In this document: in pieces, positions 29,427 to 38,904 of the stretch
Layout: each line of letters begins with the position of its first letter
How positions within the stretch are numbered: position 1 is the first letter of the stretch
Source: an uncultured Pelagibacteraceae bacterium
GTDB lineage: Bacteria; Pseudomonadota; Alphaproteobacteria; Pelagibacterales; Pelagibacteraceae
Reading direction: 5' to 3'
DNA: 64,000 nucleotides
NCBI GenBank assembly: GCA_902622795.1
Contig: CACNRD010000001.1
Span: 1-64,000, forward strand
Position numbers and translations under genes: made by a program
The notes under the pieces: model-generated
Told to the model about the DNA's origin: nothing
What the model saw: the letters and a program-made list of their open reading frames with translations, nothing else
Databases searched by the model: none

Positions 29427-30757
29427 TTGCTGAACTTATAGATCCAGCTATTTTAGGTTTTATTCTTGTAGGGGTAATGCTTTTTGCTATCTTTGTTGGT
29501 TTTCCGATTTCATTTACATTAATTTTTTTAGGATTTGTTTTTGGTTATTTAGGTTTTGGTAAGCTAGTATTTTATCTAATGACCCTCCAATTTTCGATGG
29601 TCATGACCGAACAAACACTCGCAGCTGTGCCGCTCTTCGTCTTTATGGGGATAATGATGGAGCAAGCAGGTTTGATGGAGAGATTATTTTCTTCATTCCA
29701 AATGATGTTAGCAAAAGTAAAAGGATCTTTATATTATGCAGTATTATTTGTTTCTGTGATTTTTGCTGCAGCAACAGGAATCGTTGGTGCTTCAGTTACA
29801 ATTTTGGGAATTATGGCTGCTAAGTCAATGAATAGATCAGGATATGACGTAAGGTTAGCAGCAGGAACTATAACTGCTGGAGGGACTTTAGGGATATTAA
29901 TACCTCCAAGCATTATGCTTGTTGTCATGGGACCCATCATGGAAATTCCAGTAATCGATTTATTTGCTGCTGCTATAATTCCAGGAATTCTTCTTGCAAG
30001 TTTATATGCTGGTTACACCACAATCAGATGTATGATTAATCCAAAATTAGGCCCTGTTCTGCCAGAGGAAATGCGAGCTGCTAGCATGAAAGAAGTATGG
30101 GTTGAATTTTTTTTGGGATTAGTTCCACCTGCAGCTTTAGTTTTTGCTGCTTTAGGAAGTATTTTGTTTGGTTTTGCTACACCAACAGAAGCAGCAGGTT
30201 GTGGTGCAATGGGGGCTTTACTTCTTTCGATTGCATATAGAAAGTTAACACTTCCAAAATTACAAGATGCGTTAGTTAAGACTTTAGAGATTACTGCCTT
30301 AATAATGGTTTTAGTAGCTGCCTCAAACTTTTTTGGAGCAGTTTTTGCAAGATTAGGCACTCCAACTTTATTAACAGAGTTTTTATTAGGTCTAGAAATG
30401 AATAAGTACTTAATTTTAGCCATGATAATGGTGATGATTTTTTTGTTGGGATGGCCATTGGAATGGGTACCAATCGTTATGATTATAGTGCCAATCATAT
30501 TACCTTTAGTTGAGGCTTTAGGTTTTAACCTAACTTGGTTTGCAATTCTGGTTGCAGTAAATTTACAAACCGCCTGGCTCTCACCACCTGTAGCTCTTTC
30601 TGCTTATTTTCTTAAAGGTGTAGTGCCTGAATGGGATTTAAAAGATATTTACTATGGTATGATGCAATTTATGGTTCTTCAGGTAATTGGTTTAGTTTTA
30701 ATTATTATTTTCCCTAAAATTGCTCTCTGGTTACCAACTCTCTTATATGGACAGTAG
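29423..30757 (+). CDS. TRAP transporter large permease (DctM family)
   Basis: Polytopic; AAATGIVGASVTILGIMAAKSMNRSGYDVRLAAGTITAGGTLGILIPPS. Confidence 0.93.
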   Translation: MIAELIDPAILGFILVGVMLFAIFVGFPISFTLIFLGFVFGYLGFGKLVFYLMTLQFSMVMTEQTLAAVPLFVFMGIMMEQAGLMERLFSSFQMMLAKVKGSLYYAVLFVSVIFAAATGIVGASVTILGIMAAKSMNRSGYDVRLAAGTITAGGTLGILIPPSIMLVVMGPIMEIPVIDLFAAAIIPGILLASLYAGYTTIRCMINPKLGPVLPEEMRAASMKEVWVEFFLGLVPPAALVFAALGSILFGFATPTEAAGCGAMGALLLSIAYRKLTLPKLQDALVKTLEITALIMVLVAASNFFGAVFARLGTPTLLTEFLLGLEMNKYLILAMIMVMIFLLGWPLEWVPIVMIIVPIILPLVEALGFNLTWFAILVAVNLQTAWLSPPVALSAYFLKGVVPEWDLKDIYYGMMQFMVLQVIGLVLIIIFPKIALWLPTLLYGQ

Positions 30758-30782
30758 AATTTATTAGTTTAAAATAAATTCA

Positions 30783-32240
30783 GTGAATCAGCCAAAAGTT
30801 AAATATTCTCTTTCAAATTGGGATCTTGTTACTGTAAATCCAAATTATAAAACTTGGAATTGGAAAGATCTTTTTTGCTTTTGGGGAGTAAATATTCAGA
30901 GTGTAATTGGTTTTTCTTTAATCGCCTCTCTATATATAATGTACAACCTAAATACTTTTATTGTATTTTTTGGAACAATTTTAGGATCTTTTTTAGTTTA
31001 TATTTTTTGTAATTTAATAGGAAAGCCTTCTCAAAAATTTGGATTGCCTTTTGCGGTTCTTTTAAGATCCTCTTTAGGTTTCAATGGTGCAAAGTTTTTT
31101 GGTCTGTTAAGAAGTTTAGTTGGAATTTTTCTTTTTGGTATTCAAACATATTTTTTATCAAAGTTAGTAGTATACCTTATTAGAATACTTATCTTTTCAA
31201 TAGATAACACTTATCTAGACCAAGAAATATTCTTAACTTTTTTATTGGGATTAAATATAATTGATTGGATCTCAATTTTAGTAGTAATCGTTTTTCAAAC
31301 AATACTTTTTAGTATTGGGATTCAATATAATAAAAAACTAATTAATTATTCAGCGATAATAGTCTATGCAGGGATGATAATATTCTTTTTAACAGTCTTT
31401 CTTAGTGATGTTAAAACTACCACTCAAGCATTTACAAATATTTTAAACCTTGAAAACTTTGTAAAAAAAGATCATATTTTACCATTGATTACAGTCGCAG
31501 GAACAATTTTTGCTTACTTTTCAATTATCATTGTAAGTTTTGGAGATTTTTCAAGATATGTAAATAATGAGAGAGAATTAAGTAAAGGAAATTTAAGTTT
31601 AATTCTTAACTTAATAATATTTTCATTCTTTTCTATTGCAATTGTTGTTGGTTCAGATGTTTTTTTAAATCAAAAATTCCAGGATTTAGATAGAATTTTT
31701 ACAAATCCAACAGATATAATTGGTAAACTTAATAATCTGCAAATTACAATAGTAGTTCTGTTCTTTATAATAATTGCTTCAGCATCAACTAATTTAGTGG
31801 CAAATTATATTCCTTCCCAATACTCACTTATTAATTTTCTTCCAAATAAATTAAATTTAAAAAGTGCAAGTTATATAATTTCATTTTTAGGATTAATTGT
31901 TGGGATTTTTTGGCTAACTGTTCTAAGTCAAATTGGTATTTTGTCTTTTGTGGATACATTCAGTTGTTTTTTTGGGCCCTTATTTGGTGTTATTATTGCC
32001 GATTACTATTTAATAAAAAATCAAACTTTAAGTAATAAAGATCTGTATTCAATTGAAAATCAAAGTGCTTATTATTATTCAAAAGGGTGGCACATTAAAG
32101 GTACTTACTCAATAATATTAGGTTTTATTTTTTCTGCCTCAACTATATGGAATACTAATTTAATGTTTTTACAATCATCTGCATGGATTATAGGTGCATT
32201 TATTTCTTGGTTGACGTATTATTTGCTAGCCAAAAAATAA
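30783..32240 (+). CDS. NCS1 family permease (cytosine/purine/hydantoin type)
   Basis: 485 aa polytopic; NWKDLFCFWGVNIQ, FCNLIGKPSQKFGLPFAVLLRSSLGFNG. GTG start. Confidence 0.78.
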   Translation: MNQPKVKYSLSNWDLVTVNPNYKTWNWKDLFCFWGVNIQSVIGFSLIASLYIMYNLNTFIVFFGTILGSFLVYIFCNLIGKPSQKFGLPFAVLLRSSLGFNGAKFFGLLRSLVGIFLFGIQTYFLSKLVVYLIRILIFSIDNTYLDQEIFLTFLLGLNIIDWISILVVIVFQTILFSIGIQYNKKLINYSAIIVYAGMIIFFLTVFLSDVKTTTQAFTNILNLENFVKKDHILPLITVAGTIFAYFSIIIVSFGDFSRYVNNERELSKGNLSLILNLIIFSFFSIAIVVGSDVFLNQKFQDLDRIFTNPTDIIGKLNNLQITIVVLFFIIIASASTNLVANYIPSQYSLINFLPNKLNLKSASYIISFLGLIVGIFWLTVLSQIGILSFVDTFSCFFGPLFGVIIADYYLIKNQTLSNKDLYSIENQSAYYYSKGWHIKGTYSIILGFIFSASTIWNTNLMFLQSSAWIIGAFISWLTYYLLAKK

Positions 32241-32245
32241 TCCAT

Positions 32246-32992
32246 ATGCACAAATTTGATTTTGAAAATCAAACAGCCATTATAACTGGGGGAGCCCAAG
32301 GTTTTGGATTAGATATTGCTAAAAGATTTCTAGAATCTGGATGTAATGTCTTTCTTTGGGATATAGATGAAAATCTTTTAAAAAAAACAATAGATGAAAT
32401 CAACAATCCAAATTTGAATTATAATGTAGTTGATGTTTCAAAGTATGCTGAAGTCGAAAAATTTGTTGGTGAAATAACCAATAAATATAAAATTGATATT
32501 TTAATTAACAATGCAGGAATTACAGGTCCAACAGACCCTCTTTGGAAGTATGATGTAGAAATGTGGAATAAAATAGTTCAAATTAATTTAATGGGTACAT
32601 TTAATTGCTGCAGGGCAATAGTACCAAATATGATTAAGAATAATTATGGTAGAATAGTTAATGTTGCGTCAGTCGCAGGTAAAGACGGCAATGCAAATGC
32701 TAGTGCCTATAGTTCAGGAAAAGCGGGTGCAATTGGTCTCACTAAAGCATTGGGCAAGGAATTAGCAGACAAGGATATTGCTGTAAATGCTGTAACACCA
32801 GCAGGAGCCAAAACTAGAATTTTAGATCAAATGAGCAAAGAACATGTTCAAAGAATGCTTTCCAAAGTTCCACGGGGAAGATTTCTTGAGATACATGAGT
32901 TTACTTCACTAGTTTGTTGGCTTTCGTCACAAGAGAATACTTTTTCAACTGCTGCTGTCTTTGACATAAGTGGAGGGAGATCTACATATTAA
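32246..32992 (+). CDS. SDR family oxidoreductase
   Basis: TGGAQGFG, NNAGITGPTDPLW, AYSSGKAG motifs; start at ATG 32246. Confidence 0.92.
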   Translation: MHKFDFENQTAIITGGAQGFGLDIAKRFLESGCNVFLWDIDENLLKKTIDEINNPNLNYNVVDVSKYAEVEKFVGEITNKYKIDILINNAGITGPTDPLWKYDVEMWNKIVQINLMGTFNCCRAIVPNMIKNNYGRIVNVASVAGKDGNANASAYSSGKAGAIGLTKALGKELADKDIAVNAVTPAGAKTRILDQMSKEHVQRMLSKVPRGRFLEIHEFTSLVCWLSSQENTFSTAAVFDISGGRSTY

Positions 32993-33055
32993 ATTAATAA
33001 TTTTTTAAATCTTACAGATTATTGAATTAAAAAATAATTTATCTATAAGAAAGAT

Positions 33056-33706
33056 ATGTTAAAAATTTTCAATATTATTATTACGTCCATATTTTTATTT
33101 AGTTCTGCAGCTGCTGAGAATATAAGAATTTTTGAGTTTACTGAGAAAGAGCTTTCAGAACTAGAAGTTCGCAAAGTAAGAGGTGCGGATAATAAAACTA
33201 ATTACTCTGTTGGTTCAAACGAGAATGGTAATTTTTTAATAGCTATTGCAGATAATGCTGCCTCAGGTCTTGGCAAAAAGATCAAAATTAACCTTAATAA
33301 AACCCCCTATATTAATATTACATGGAAAATAGAGAAGGACTTAAAAGGAATTAAAGAAAATACAAAAAAAGGGCATGATTATGCAGCTCGAGTTTTTGCA
33401 ATTAAAAAAACTGGGGCTACACCTTTATCAAATAGAGCAATTAATTATATTTTTTCTAGCAATAGTGAAGTAGGTGAAAATTGGCCTAGTCCTTATACTA
33501 AAAAATCAATAGACAATGTATTAGCTTCTACCAAAAACAATTTTAATGAATGGGTTACAGTAAAAGCTAATGTAAAAGAAGATTTTAAAAGATTTCATGA
33601 TCTAGATGTTGAAGAGCTTGATGGGCTTGCAATAATGGCTGATACAGATAATTCAAAAATGAAATCAATTTCTTATTTTCAAAATATTTATTTTTCAGAA
33701 AATTAA
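33056..33706 (+). CDS. DUF3047-like secreted protein
   Basis: 216 aa with signal peptide; ITWKIEKDLKG and GLAIMADTDNSKMKSISYFQNIYF. Confidence 0.65.
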   Translation: MLKIFNIIITSIFLFSSAAAENIRIFEFTEKELSELEVRKVRGADNKTNYSVGSNENGNFLIAIADNAASGLGKKIKINLNKTPYINITWKIEKDLKGIKENTKKGHDYAARVFAIKKTGATPLSNRAINYIFSSNSEVGENWPSPYTKKSIDNVLASTKNNFNEWVTVKANVKEDFKRFHDLDVEELDGLAIMADTDNSKMKSISYFQNIYFSEN

Positions 33707-33843
33707 AACTTCAAATATTTATTTAAAATTAAACTTAGAAAAGATAACAAAATAGCTGCTATAACATCGGCTAATGGAATTGCATTTGGGAAGCCAAAGT
33801 TCCAAATAATTACGCCAATTAACCATATTATATAAATTTTCAT
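33703..33843 (-). CDS. Small two-TM protein (46 aa)
   Basis: MKIYIIWLIGVIIWNFGFPNAIPLADVIAAILLSFLSLILNKYLKF*; not in the ORF track. Confidence 0.45.
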   Translation of the reverse strand: MKIYIIWLIGVIIWNFGFPNAIPLADVIAAILLSFLSLILNKYLKF

Positions 33844-33901
33844 TGATGATCTCACAACTTAGTTTCTATTTTATTCTAAAAATTTTTGATATTATATTAA
33901 T

Positions 33902-34315
33902 ATGCCTAAAAATTTTAATCATAAGATTAAAGTTTATTATGAAGATACTGATGCTGGTGGTGTGGTATATTATGCAAATTACCTTAAATATCTTGAAAGA
34001 GCTAGAACCGAGGCCTTAATCAAAATTGATCTAAGCAATCTTAAGATTAAAGACAATTTTAAAGCCTTAATAATAGTCAAATCATGTAACATTGATTATA
34101 AAAAATCAGCTTATTTGGAAGACGAGCTAAATATAAAATCATATATACTTTCTCTCAGAAAGACATCATTTGTTATGAACCAAACTATTATTAAAAATAA
34201 GATAGTAATAGTTGAGGCCAAAATACATCTAGTTTTTGTAAATGAAAAAGCTAAACCTATAAAAATTCCAAAATTGGTTGTAGACAAATTTAAACCTTAT
34301 ACTTCTAACTTTTGA
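33902..34315 (+). CDS. ybgC: YbgC-like acyl-CoA thioesterase
   Basis: 137 aa hotdog protein; YYEDTDAGGVVYYANYLKYLERARTE. Confidence 0.9.
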   Translation: MPKNFNHKIKVYYEDTDAGGVVYYANYLKYLERARTEALIKIDLSNLKIKDNFKALIIVKSCNIDYKKSAYLEDELNIKSYILSLRKTSFVMNQTIIKNKIVIVEAKIHLVFVNEKAKPIKIPKLVVDKFKPYTSNF

Positions 34316-34991
34316 TAGCAGACATTTTTTTTGCTTTTTTAAATAGCCTAATCATCATTTTTTCTGAAATTACTTTAGTGTTTACATTCCTTGGACTTGG
34401 ATGATAACAAGAAATTAAATTTATATTATTTGGTAATTTATAGGTTTTACCGTGAACAAATTTTAATTTTTTTGAAAAGTTATAATTTTTTTTATAAAAT
34501 TTCACACAATTATCAAAAGCTACTTTACCAAGTGCTACTATTGTTTTTAAACTTATTAAATTTGATAGCTCAGAGCTAAAGTATTTTGAACAATTATTTA
34601 ATTCTTCTTTATTTGGTTTGTCTCCAGGTGGAACACACTTTAGAATATTAGTGATATAGGTAGATTTTAATTCAAGACCATCTTTTAAATTTATAGAATA
34701 TGGATGATTAGATATTTTTGCTTTATGCAAACATCTGAATAAAAAATCGCTGGATTTATCACCCGTAAAAGGTCTGCCTGTTCTTGTTCCTCCATGAGCT
34801 GCAGGCGCTAATCCCAAAATAAGAAGTTTTGAACTTGACTGGCCGAACCCTACAACAGGTTTACCCCAATAGGTCTCATTAATATTTTGTTTCCTTTTTT
34901 CAGTAGAAATTTTTTTACTAAAATCGATTAATCTTGGACATTCATGACAATTTATAATTGTCTTATTTAATTTTTTAAATTTAATATTCAT
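34305..34991 (-). CDS. Uracil-DNA glycosylase family 4/5 protein
   Basis: 228 aa; GLAPAAHGGTRTGRPFTGDKSSDFL and CYHPSPRNVNT. Confidence 0.85.
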   Translation of the reverse strand: MNIKFKKLNKTIINCHECPRLIDFSKKISTEKRKQNINETYWGKPVVGFGQSSSKLLILGLAPAAHGGTRTGRPFTGDKSSDFLFRCLHKAKISNHPYSINLKDGLELKSTYITNILKCVPPGDKPNKEELNNCSKYFSSELSNLISLKTIVALGKVAFDNCVKFYKKNYNFSKKLKFVHGKTYKLPNNINLISCYHPSPRNVNTKVISEKMMIRLFKKAKKMSAIKS

Positions 34992-34993
34992 TA

Positions 34994-35551
34994 ATGAAAT
35001 TTTTAAAAATTATTTTAGTATTATTTATATCTTTAAATAACTCTGTTAAAGCAGATTCAAAAAAAAATATAATTGAAAATTTAAAAGAGGGTGGAAAATT
35101 AATCTTTATAAGGCATGCTTATGCTCCTGGTGGGGGAGATCCTGAAAATTTTAATGTTTATGATTGCTCAACTCAAAGAAATCTCAGCGAAAGCGGTAGA
35201 ATACAGTCGAGAAAAATTGGTAATTTTTTTACAGAATATAATATTAAAATTGAAAATGTGTATTCTAGTGAATGGTGTAGGTGTAAAGAAACTGCTTCTT
35301 TAGCTTTTGAAAATTTTAAAACAAAAAGTTTTTTAAATTCTTTTTTTAGTTCAAAATTTGCACAAAATAAAAATTCACAAATGAGAGATTTCCAAAAATT
35401 TTTATTAGATTGGGACGAAAAAACTAATTTAATTTTTGTAACTCATTATGTTGTAATTTCTGAAATATTAGATTACCCCTCTTCCTCAGGAGAAATAGTA
35501 ATTTCAAATAAAAATTTTAAAATCATTGATACTTTAGAAATAGAGTATTAA
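34994..35551 (+). CDS. Histidine phosphatase family protein
   Basis: 185 aa with signal peptide; IFIRHAYAPGGGDPENF, VYSSEWCRCKETA. Confidence 0.85.
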   Translation: MKFLKIILVLFISLNNSVKADSKKNIIENLKEGGKLIFIRHAYAPGGGDPENFNVYDCSTQRNLSESGRIQSRKIGNFFTEYNIKIENVYSSEWCRCKETASLAFENFKTKSFLNSFFSSKFAQNKNSQMRDFQKFLLDWDEKTNLIFVTHYVVISEILDYPSSSGEIVISNKNFKIIDTLEIEY

Positions 35552-35560
35552 ATTAAATTT

Positions 35561-35698
35561 ATGTCCTCTAAAAGAGCAATGCGACAAGCACAAAAGCAAG
35601 CCTTTGCTAAACATCGGTCTAATATCACTAATAGTAGATTTAACTTAAAGAAAAAAAATATAATAAATAAAAAAAATAAAGAGAAATTGAAAGATTAA
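35561..35698 (+). CDS. Small basic protein (45 aa)
   Basis: MSSKRAMRQAQKQAFAKHRSNITNSRFNLKKKNIINKKNKEKLKD*; follows the phosphatase gene; not in the ORF track. Confidence 0.45.
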   Translation: MSSKRAMRQAQKQAFAKHRSNITNSRFNLKKKNIINKKNKEKLKD

Positions 35699-36138
35699 CT
35701 TTGTTGACCAAATTTTTCAATTTTTTTACAAGTTGATATTTTTGAAATACCCTCAATATCATTTAAAACTGACTTCATAAATATTTCTGGTTTTTCTTTG
35801 TAAAATAATATTTGAGTATAGAACTGAGGATAGCCATGCTTTAGGGTAAAAATTTTACCATTTTCTTCGTAAATATTTCTAACATAAGTGTTTGATTTTT
35901 TAACACTAAGGTCAGTTATTCTATATTTCTGATAAGTTTTTTCATTGTAAACATAATTTCTAGTCATAAGTAATTCATTAAGATTTAAGATATATTCATT
36001 TTTTAAAAATACATCTTCTTTATGATCACACTTACTTAATATAATTATTTCTGAATAACACTTAGTGAAACTAAACATTAAAGTAGAAATTACTAAAAAA
36101 AATATTCTTAAATTACTTTTTTTCATTTTTATCAGCAA
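35695..36138 (-). CDS. Hypothetical secreted protein
   Basis: 147 aa with signal peptide-like N-terminus; no family recognised. Confidence 0.6.
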   Translation of the reverse strand: MLIKMKKSNLRIFFLVISTLMFSFTKCYSEIIILSKCDHKEDVFLKNEYILNLNELLMTRNYVYNEKTYQKYRITDLSVKKSNTYVRNIYEENGKIFTLKHGYPQFYTQILFYKEKPEIFMKSVLNDIEGISKISTCKKIEKFGQQS

Positions 36139-36286
36139 AAAATAATGCGATTAAAAATATGATTGTCCATATAAAAACACCAATAGTTTTAATGAATGAT
36201 GTCTCTGCAGCCCAGATCTCAAGAAAAAGAGCACCAATTATTATCCCTATAGCATAAATAATACTAATTAATTTAACTTTACTCAT
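36113..36286 (-). CDS. Small two-TM protein (57 aa)
   Basis: MSKVKLISIIYAIGIIIGALFLEIWAAETSFIKTIGVFIWTIIFLIALFFADKNEKK*; not in the ORF track. Confidence 0.5.
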   Translation of the reverse strand: MSKVKLISIIYAIGIIIGALFLEIWAAETSFIKTIGVFIWTIIFLIALFFADKNEKK

Positions 36287-36294
36287 ATAGATCT

Positions 36295-36546
36295 TTATTC
36301 TTTAATTTGATTTTTTTTAAATAAAGACATCCCATTATTTATCTTATATTTATAAGACTCATTGAAGCTCTCAAGTTGCCACCCAGATAATCTTTTTTTT
36401 ACCACTTCAAGATTGTTTTTCTTCCAATCATCAGAAGTATCTTCTTTTTTCCATGTTTTCTTTTCTTCATTGCTTCTTCCACATCCATAACAATACCCTG
36501 TTGAAGGGTCTGTTTTACAAATACTTATGCAAGGTGAAATGATCAT
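36295..36546 (-). CDS. DUF1289 family protein
   Basis: 83 aa; SPCISICKTDPSTGYCYGCGRSNEE cysteine motif. Confidence 0.85.
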   Translation of the reverse strand: MIISPCISICKTDPSTGYCYGCGRSNEEKKTWKKEDTSDDWKKNNLEVVKKRLSGWQLESFNESYKYKINNGMSLFKKNQIKE

Positions 36547-36603
36547 TATTTAAAAGTAATATAAAATTAATAAGATAAATAGATAATTTTTTAGGATTTG
36601 TCA

Positions 36604-36632
36604 TTGGACAAATAGTTTCAATAATATATAAA
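36604..36632 (+). promoter_or_regulatory. Candidate promoter for tRNA-Leu/tig
   Basis: TTGGAC (36604-36609), 17-nt spacer, TATAAA (36627-36632). Confidence 0.5.
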
Positions 36633-36646
36633 ACCTCGTAATTTGT

Positions 36647-36731
36647 GGGGCGATGGCGGAATTGGTAGACGCGTTGGTCTTAGGAACCAATATGGCAACA
36701 TGTGAAGGTTCGAGTCCTTTTCGCCCTACCA
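36647..36731 (+). tRNA. tRNA-Leu (UAG), CCA encoded
   Basis: Acceptor GGGGCGA/TCGCCCT (one GU), D-loop AATTGGTAGACGC, anticodon loop CTTAGGA, T-arm GGTTCGAGTCC, ACCA. Confidence 0.95.
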
Positions 36732-36741
36732 TTAAAATATT

Positions 36742-38172
36742 ATGAAAGTTACAATAGAAAATAAAAAAGGTTTAAACAAAGATCTTAAAATTTTAATCGA
36801 TAAAGAGACTATGAACTCTTACATGGACGAAAAATATGAAGAGATTAAAGGTACTGTAAATCTGAAAGGTTTTCGACCAGGAAAAGTCCCAAAAGAAGTT
36901 TTAAAAAGACAATTTGGTAAAGCTGTATTTGGGGAAGTTTTAGATAAAGTTTTGAAAGATACTTCAACAAAAGCTTTGGAGGAAAATAAAATAAAACCAG
37001 CCGGTCAACCTAAATTGGATTTAAAAACTTATGGTGAGGATAAGGAGCTAGAATATGTATTATCAGTTACGGAATTACCTAAAGTTGATATTAAATCATT
37101 AGATAATATAAAATTTGATCAATATACAGTTAAGATTGATGATAGTGAAACTGACAAAAGAATTAAAGAAATAGCAAAAAACCAACCAAATTTTAAAGAT
37201 ACCAAACCTGGAACAAAAGCTAAAGAGGGAGATATGGTGGCTTTAGATTACAAAGCAACAGTAGACGGTAAAGAATTTAAAGGGAATGAAGGAAAAAATA
37301 CTCAATTAACTTTAGGAAAAGACTTATTTCTAAAAGGATTTGATAACCAGTTAATTGGAGTAAAGAAAGATGATGAAAAAATAGTTGAAGCTATATTACC
37401 TGAAAATTTTCCTGAAAAAGAATTAGTAAACAAAAAGGCTAAATTTAATTGTAAAATTTTAAATGTAAAACAACCAGAGGAAGTTAAAATTGATGACAAT
37501 TTTGCAAAAAATTTAGGTGCTAAAGATTTAAAAGATCTTAAAAGTTTAATTTCAAGACAAATAAATGACGAATACAAAAACTCACTCGATCAATTATCAA
37601 AGAGTCAGATTTTAAAAGAAATTGAAAAGATAAAAATTGAAGAAGTTCCTGAAAATCTGATCCAGGAAGAAGTTAAAATTCTCTCACAAGGAATGCCAGA
37701 AGAAGAGGTGAAAAAAAATAAAGAAACTTTTGAGGAAAAAGCTAAGACTCGAATTAAAACTGGATTGATCTTAAATGAATTTGGAGAAAAAAATCAAATA
37801 AAAGTAAGTGAAGTTGAAATTCAGAATGAAGTTCAAAAACAACTTAGAATGATGCCAGGACAAGAAAAAATGGTAATGGATTTTTATCAAAAAAATCCAT
37901 CTGCTGTTGCTAGCTTAAGAGGAACAGTATATGAAGAAAAAATTTTAAATTTAATTAAAGAAAAAGGTAAAGCAAATAAAAAGGAAATATCAAAATCTGA
38001 AGCTGAAAAAATTTTAAAAAAAGCACATGAGCAGAATCATGATCACGATCATAAAAAAAAAGAAAATAAGAAACAATCTGAGGTAAAAACTGCTAAAGAA
38101 AAAAAACCTTCAACAAAAACAGTAAAATCAAAGTCAGTTGCTAAAAAAATAAAAAAAGTTAGCAAAAAGTAA
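36742..38172 (+). CDS. tig: Trigger factor
   Basis: 476 aa; [19 protein letters not shown] and FKBP-like domain; upstream of clpP-clpX-lon. Confidence 0.96.
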   Translation: MKVTIENKKGLNKDLKILIDKETMNSYMDEKYEEIKGTVNLKGFRPGKVPKEVLKRQFGKAVFGEVLDKVLKDTSTKALEENKIKPAGQPKLDLKTYGEDKELEYVLSVTELPKVDIKSLDNIKFDQYTVKIDDSETDKRIKEIAKNQPNFKDTKPGTKAKEGDMVALDYKATVDGKEFKGNEGKNTQLTLGKDLFLKGFDNQLIGVKKDDEKIVEAILPENFPEKELVNKKAKFNCKILNVKQPEEVKIDDNFAKNLGAKDLKDLKSLISRQINDEYKNSLDQLSKSQILKEIEKIKIEEVPENLIQEEVKILSQGMPEEEVKKNKETFEEKAKTRIKTGLILNEFGEKNQIKVSEVEIQNEVQKQLRMMPGQEKMVMDFYQKNPSAVASLRGTVYEEKILNLIKEKGKANKKEISKSEAEKILKKAHEQNHDHDHKKKENKKQSEVKTAKEKKPSTKTVKSKSVAKKIKKVSKK

Positions 38173-38204
38173 TCTCAAGTTGTATAAGTGAGTTCGAATC
38201 AATT

Positions 38205-38816
38205 ATGACAACAAAATTATCTGAATATATGAGTAACCTGGTTCCAATGGTGGTTGAACAATCTAGTAAGGGTGAGAGAGCATATGATATTTATTCAAGA
38301 CTGTTAAAAGAGAGAATAATTTTTTTAACAGGTCAAATTAATGATAATGTAGCCTCACTAGTTACAGCTCAATTATTATTTTTAGAAGCAGAAGATCCTA
38401 AAAAAGAAATTTATTTATATGTTAATAGTCCTGGTGGTCTTGTAACAGCTGGTCTTGGAATTTACGACACAATGCAATATGTAAAACCTGATATTTCAAC
38501 CCTTTGTATAGGACAAGCTGCATCGATGGGATCATTTTTATTAGCAGCTGGAACTAAAGGAAAAAGATTTTCATTACCAAATTCTAGAATAATGGTTCAC
38601 CAGCCTTCAGCTGGATTTCAAGGTCAAGCTACTGATATTGAGATACATGCAAATGAAGTTTTATCATTAAAAAAAAGATTAAATGAAATTTACTCTAAGC
38701 ATACAGGCAAGAGTGTTGAAGAAGTGAAATCTGCTCTTGAAAGAGATAATTTCATGACAGCAGACGTAGCAAAGTCATTTGGTCTTATTGACGAAGTTGT
38801 AGAAAAGAGATTTTAA
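38205..38816 (+). CDS. clpP: ATP-dependent Clp protease proteolytic subunit
   Basis: 203 aa; [19 protein letters not shown] and [16 protein letters not shown]. Confidence 0.97.
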   Translation: MTTKLSEYMSNLVPMVVEQSSKGERAYDIYSRLLKERIIFLTGQINDNVASLVTAQLLFLEAEDPKKEIYLYVNSPGGLVTAGLGIYDTMQYVKPDISTLCIGQAASMGSFLLAAGTKGKRFSLPNSRIMVHQPSAGFQGQATDIEIHANEVLSLKKRLNEIYSKHTGKSVEEVKSALERDNFMTADVAKSFGLIDEVVEKRF

Positions 38817-38904
38817 TACACATAATATTGAATTAAATTAATCCAAACTTGATTATTAGGAGGCATTTATAATAAAGTATTTGAATTGATTCGTTTATAA
38901 AATT

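Noticed and set aside
30013-30498. 161-aa antisense ORF within dctM
   Set aside because: Low-complexity translation antisense to a clear permease; shadow ORF of the coding strand.
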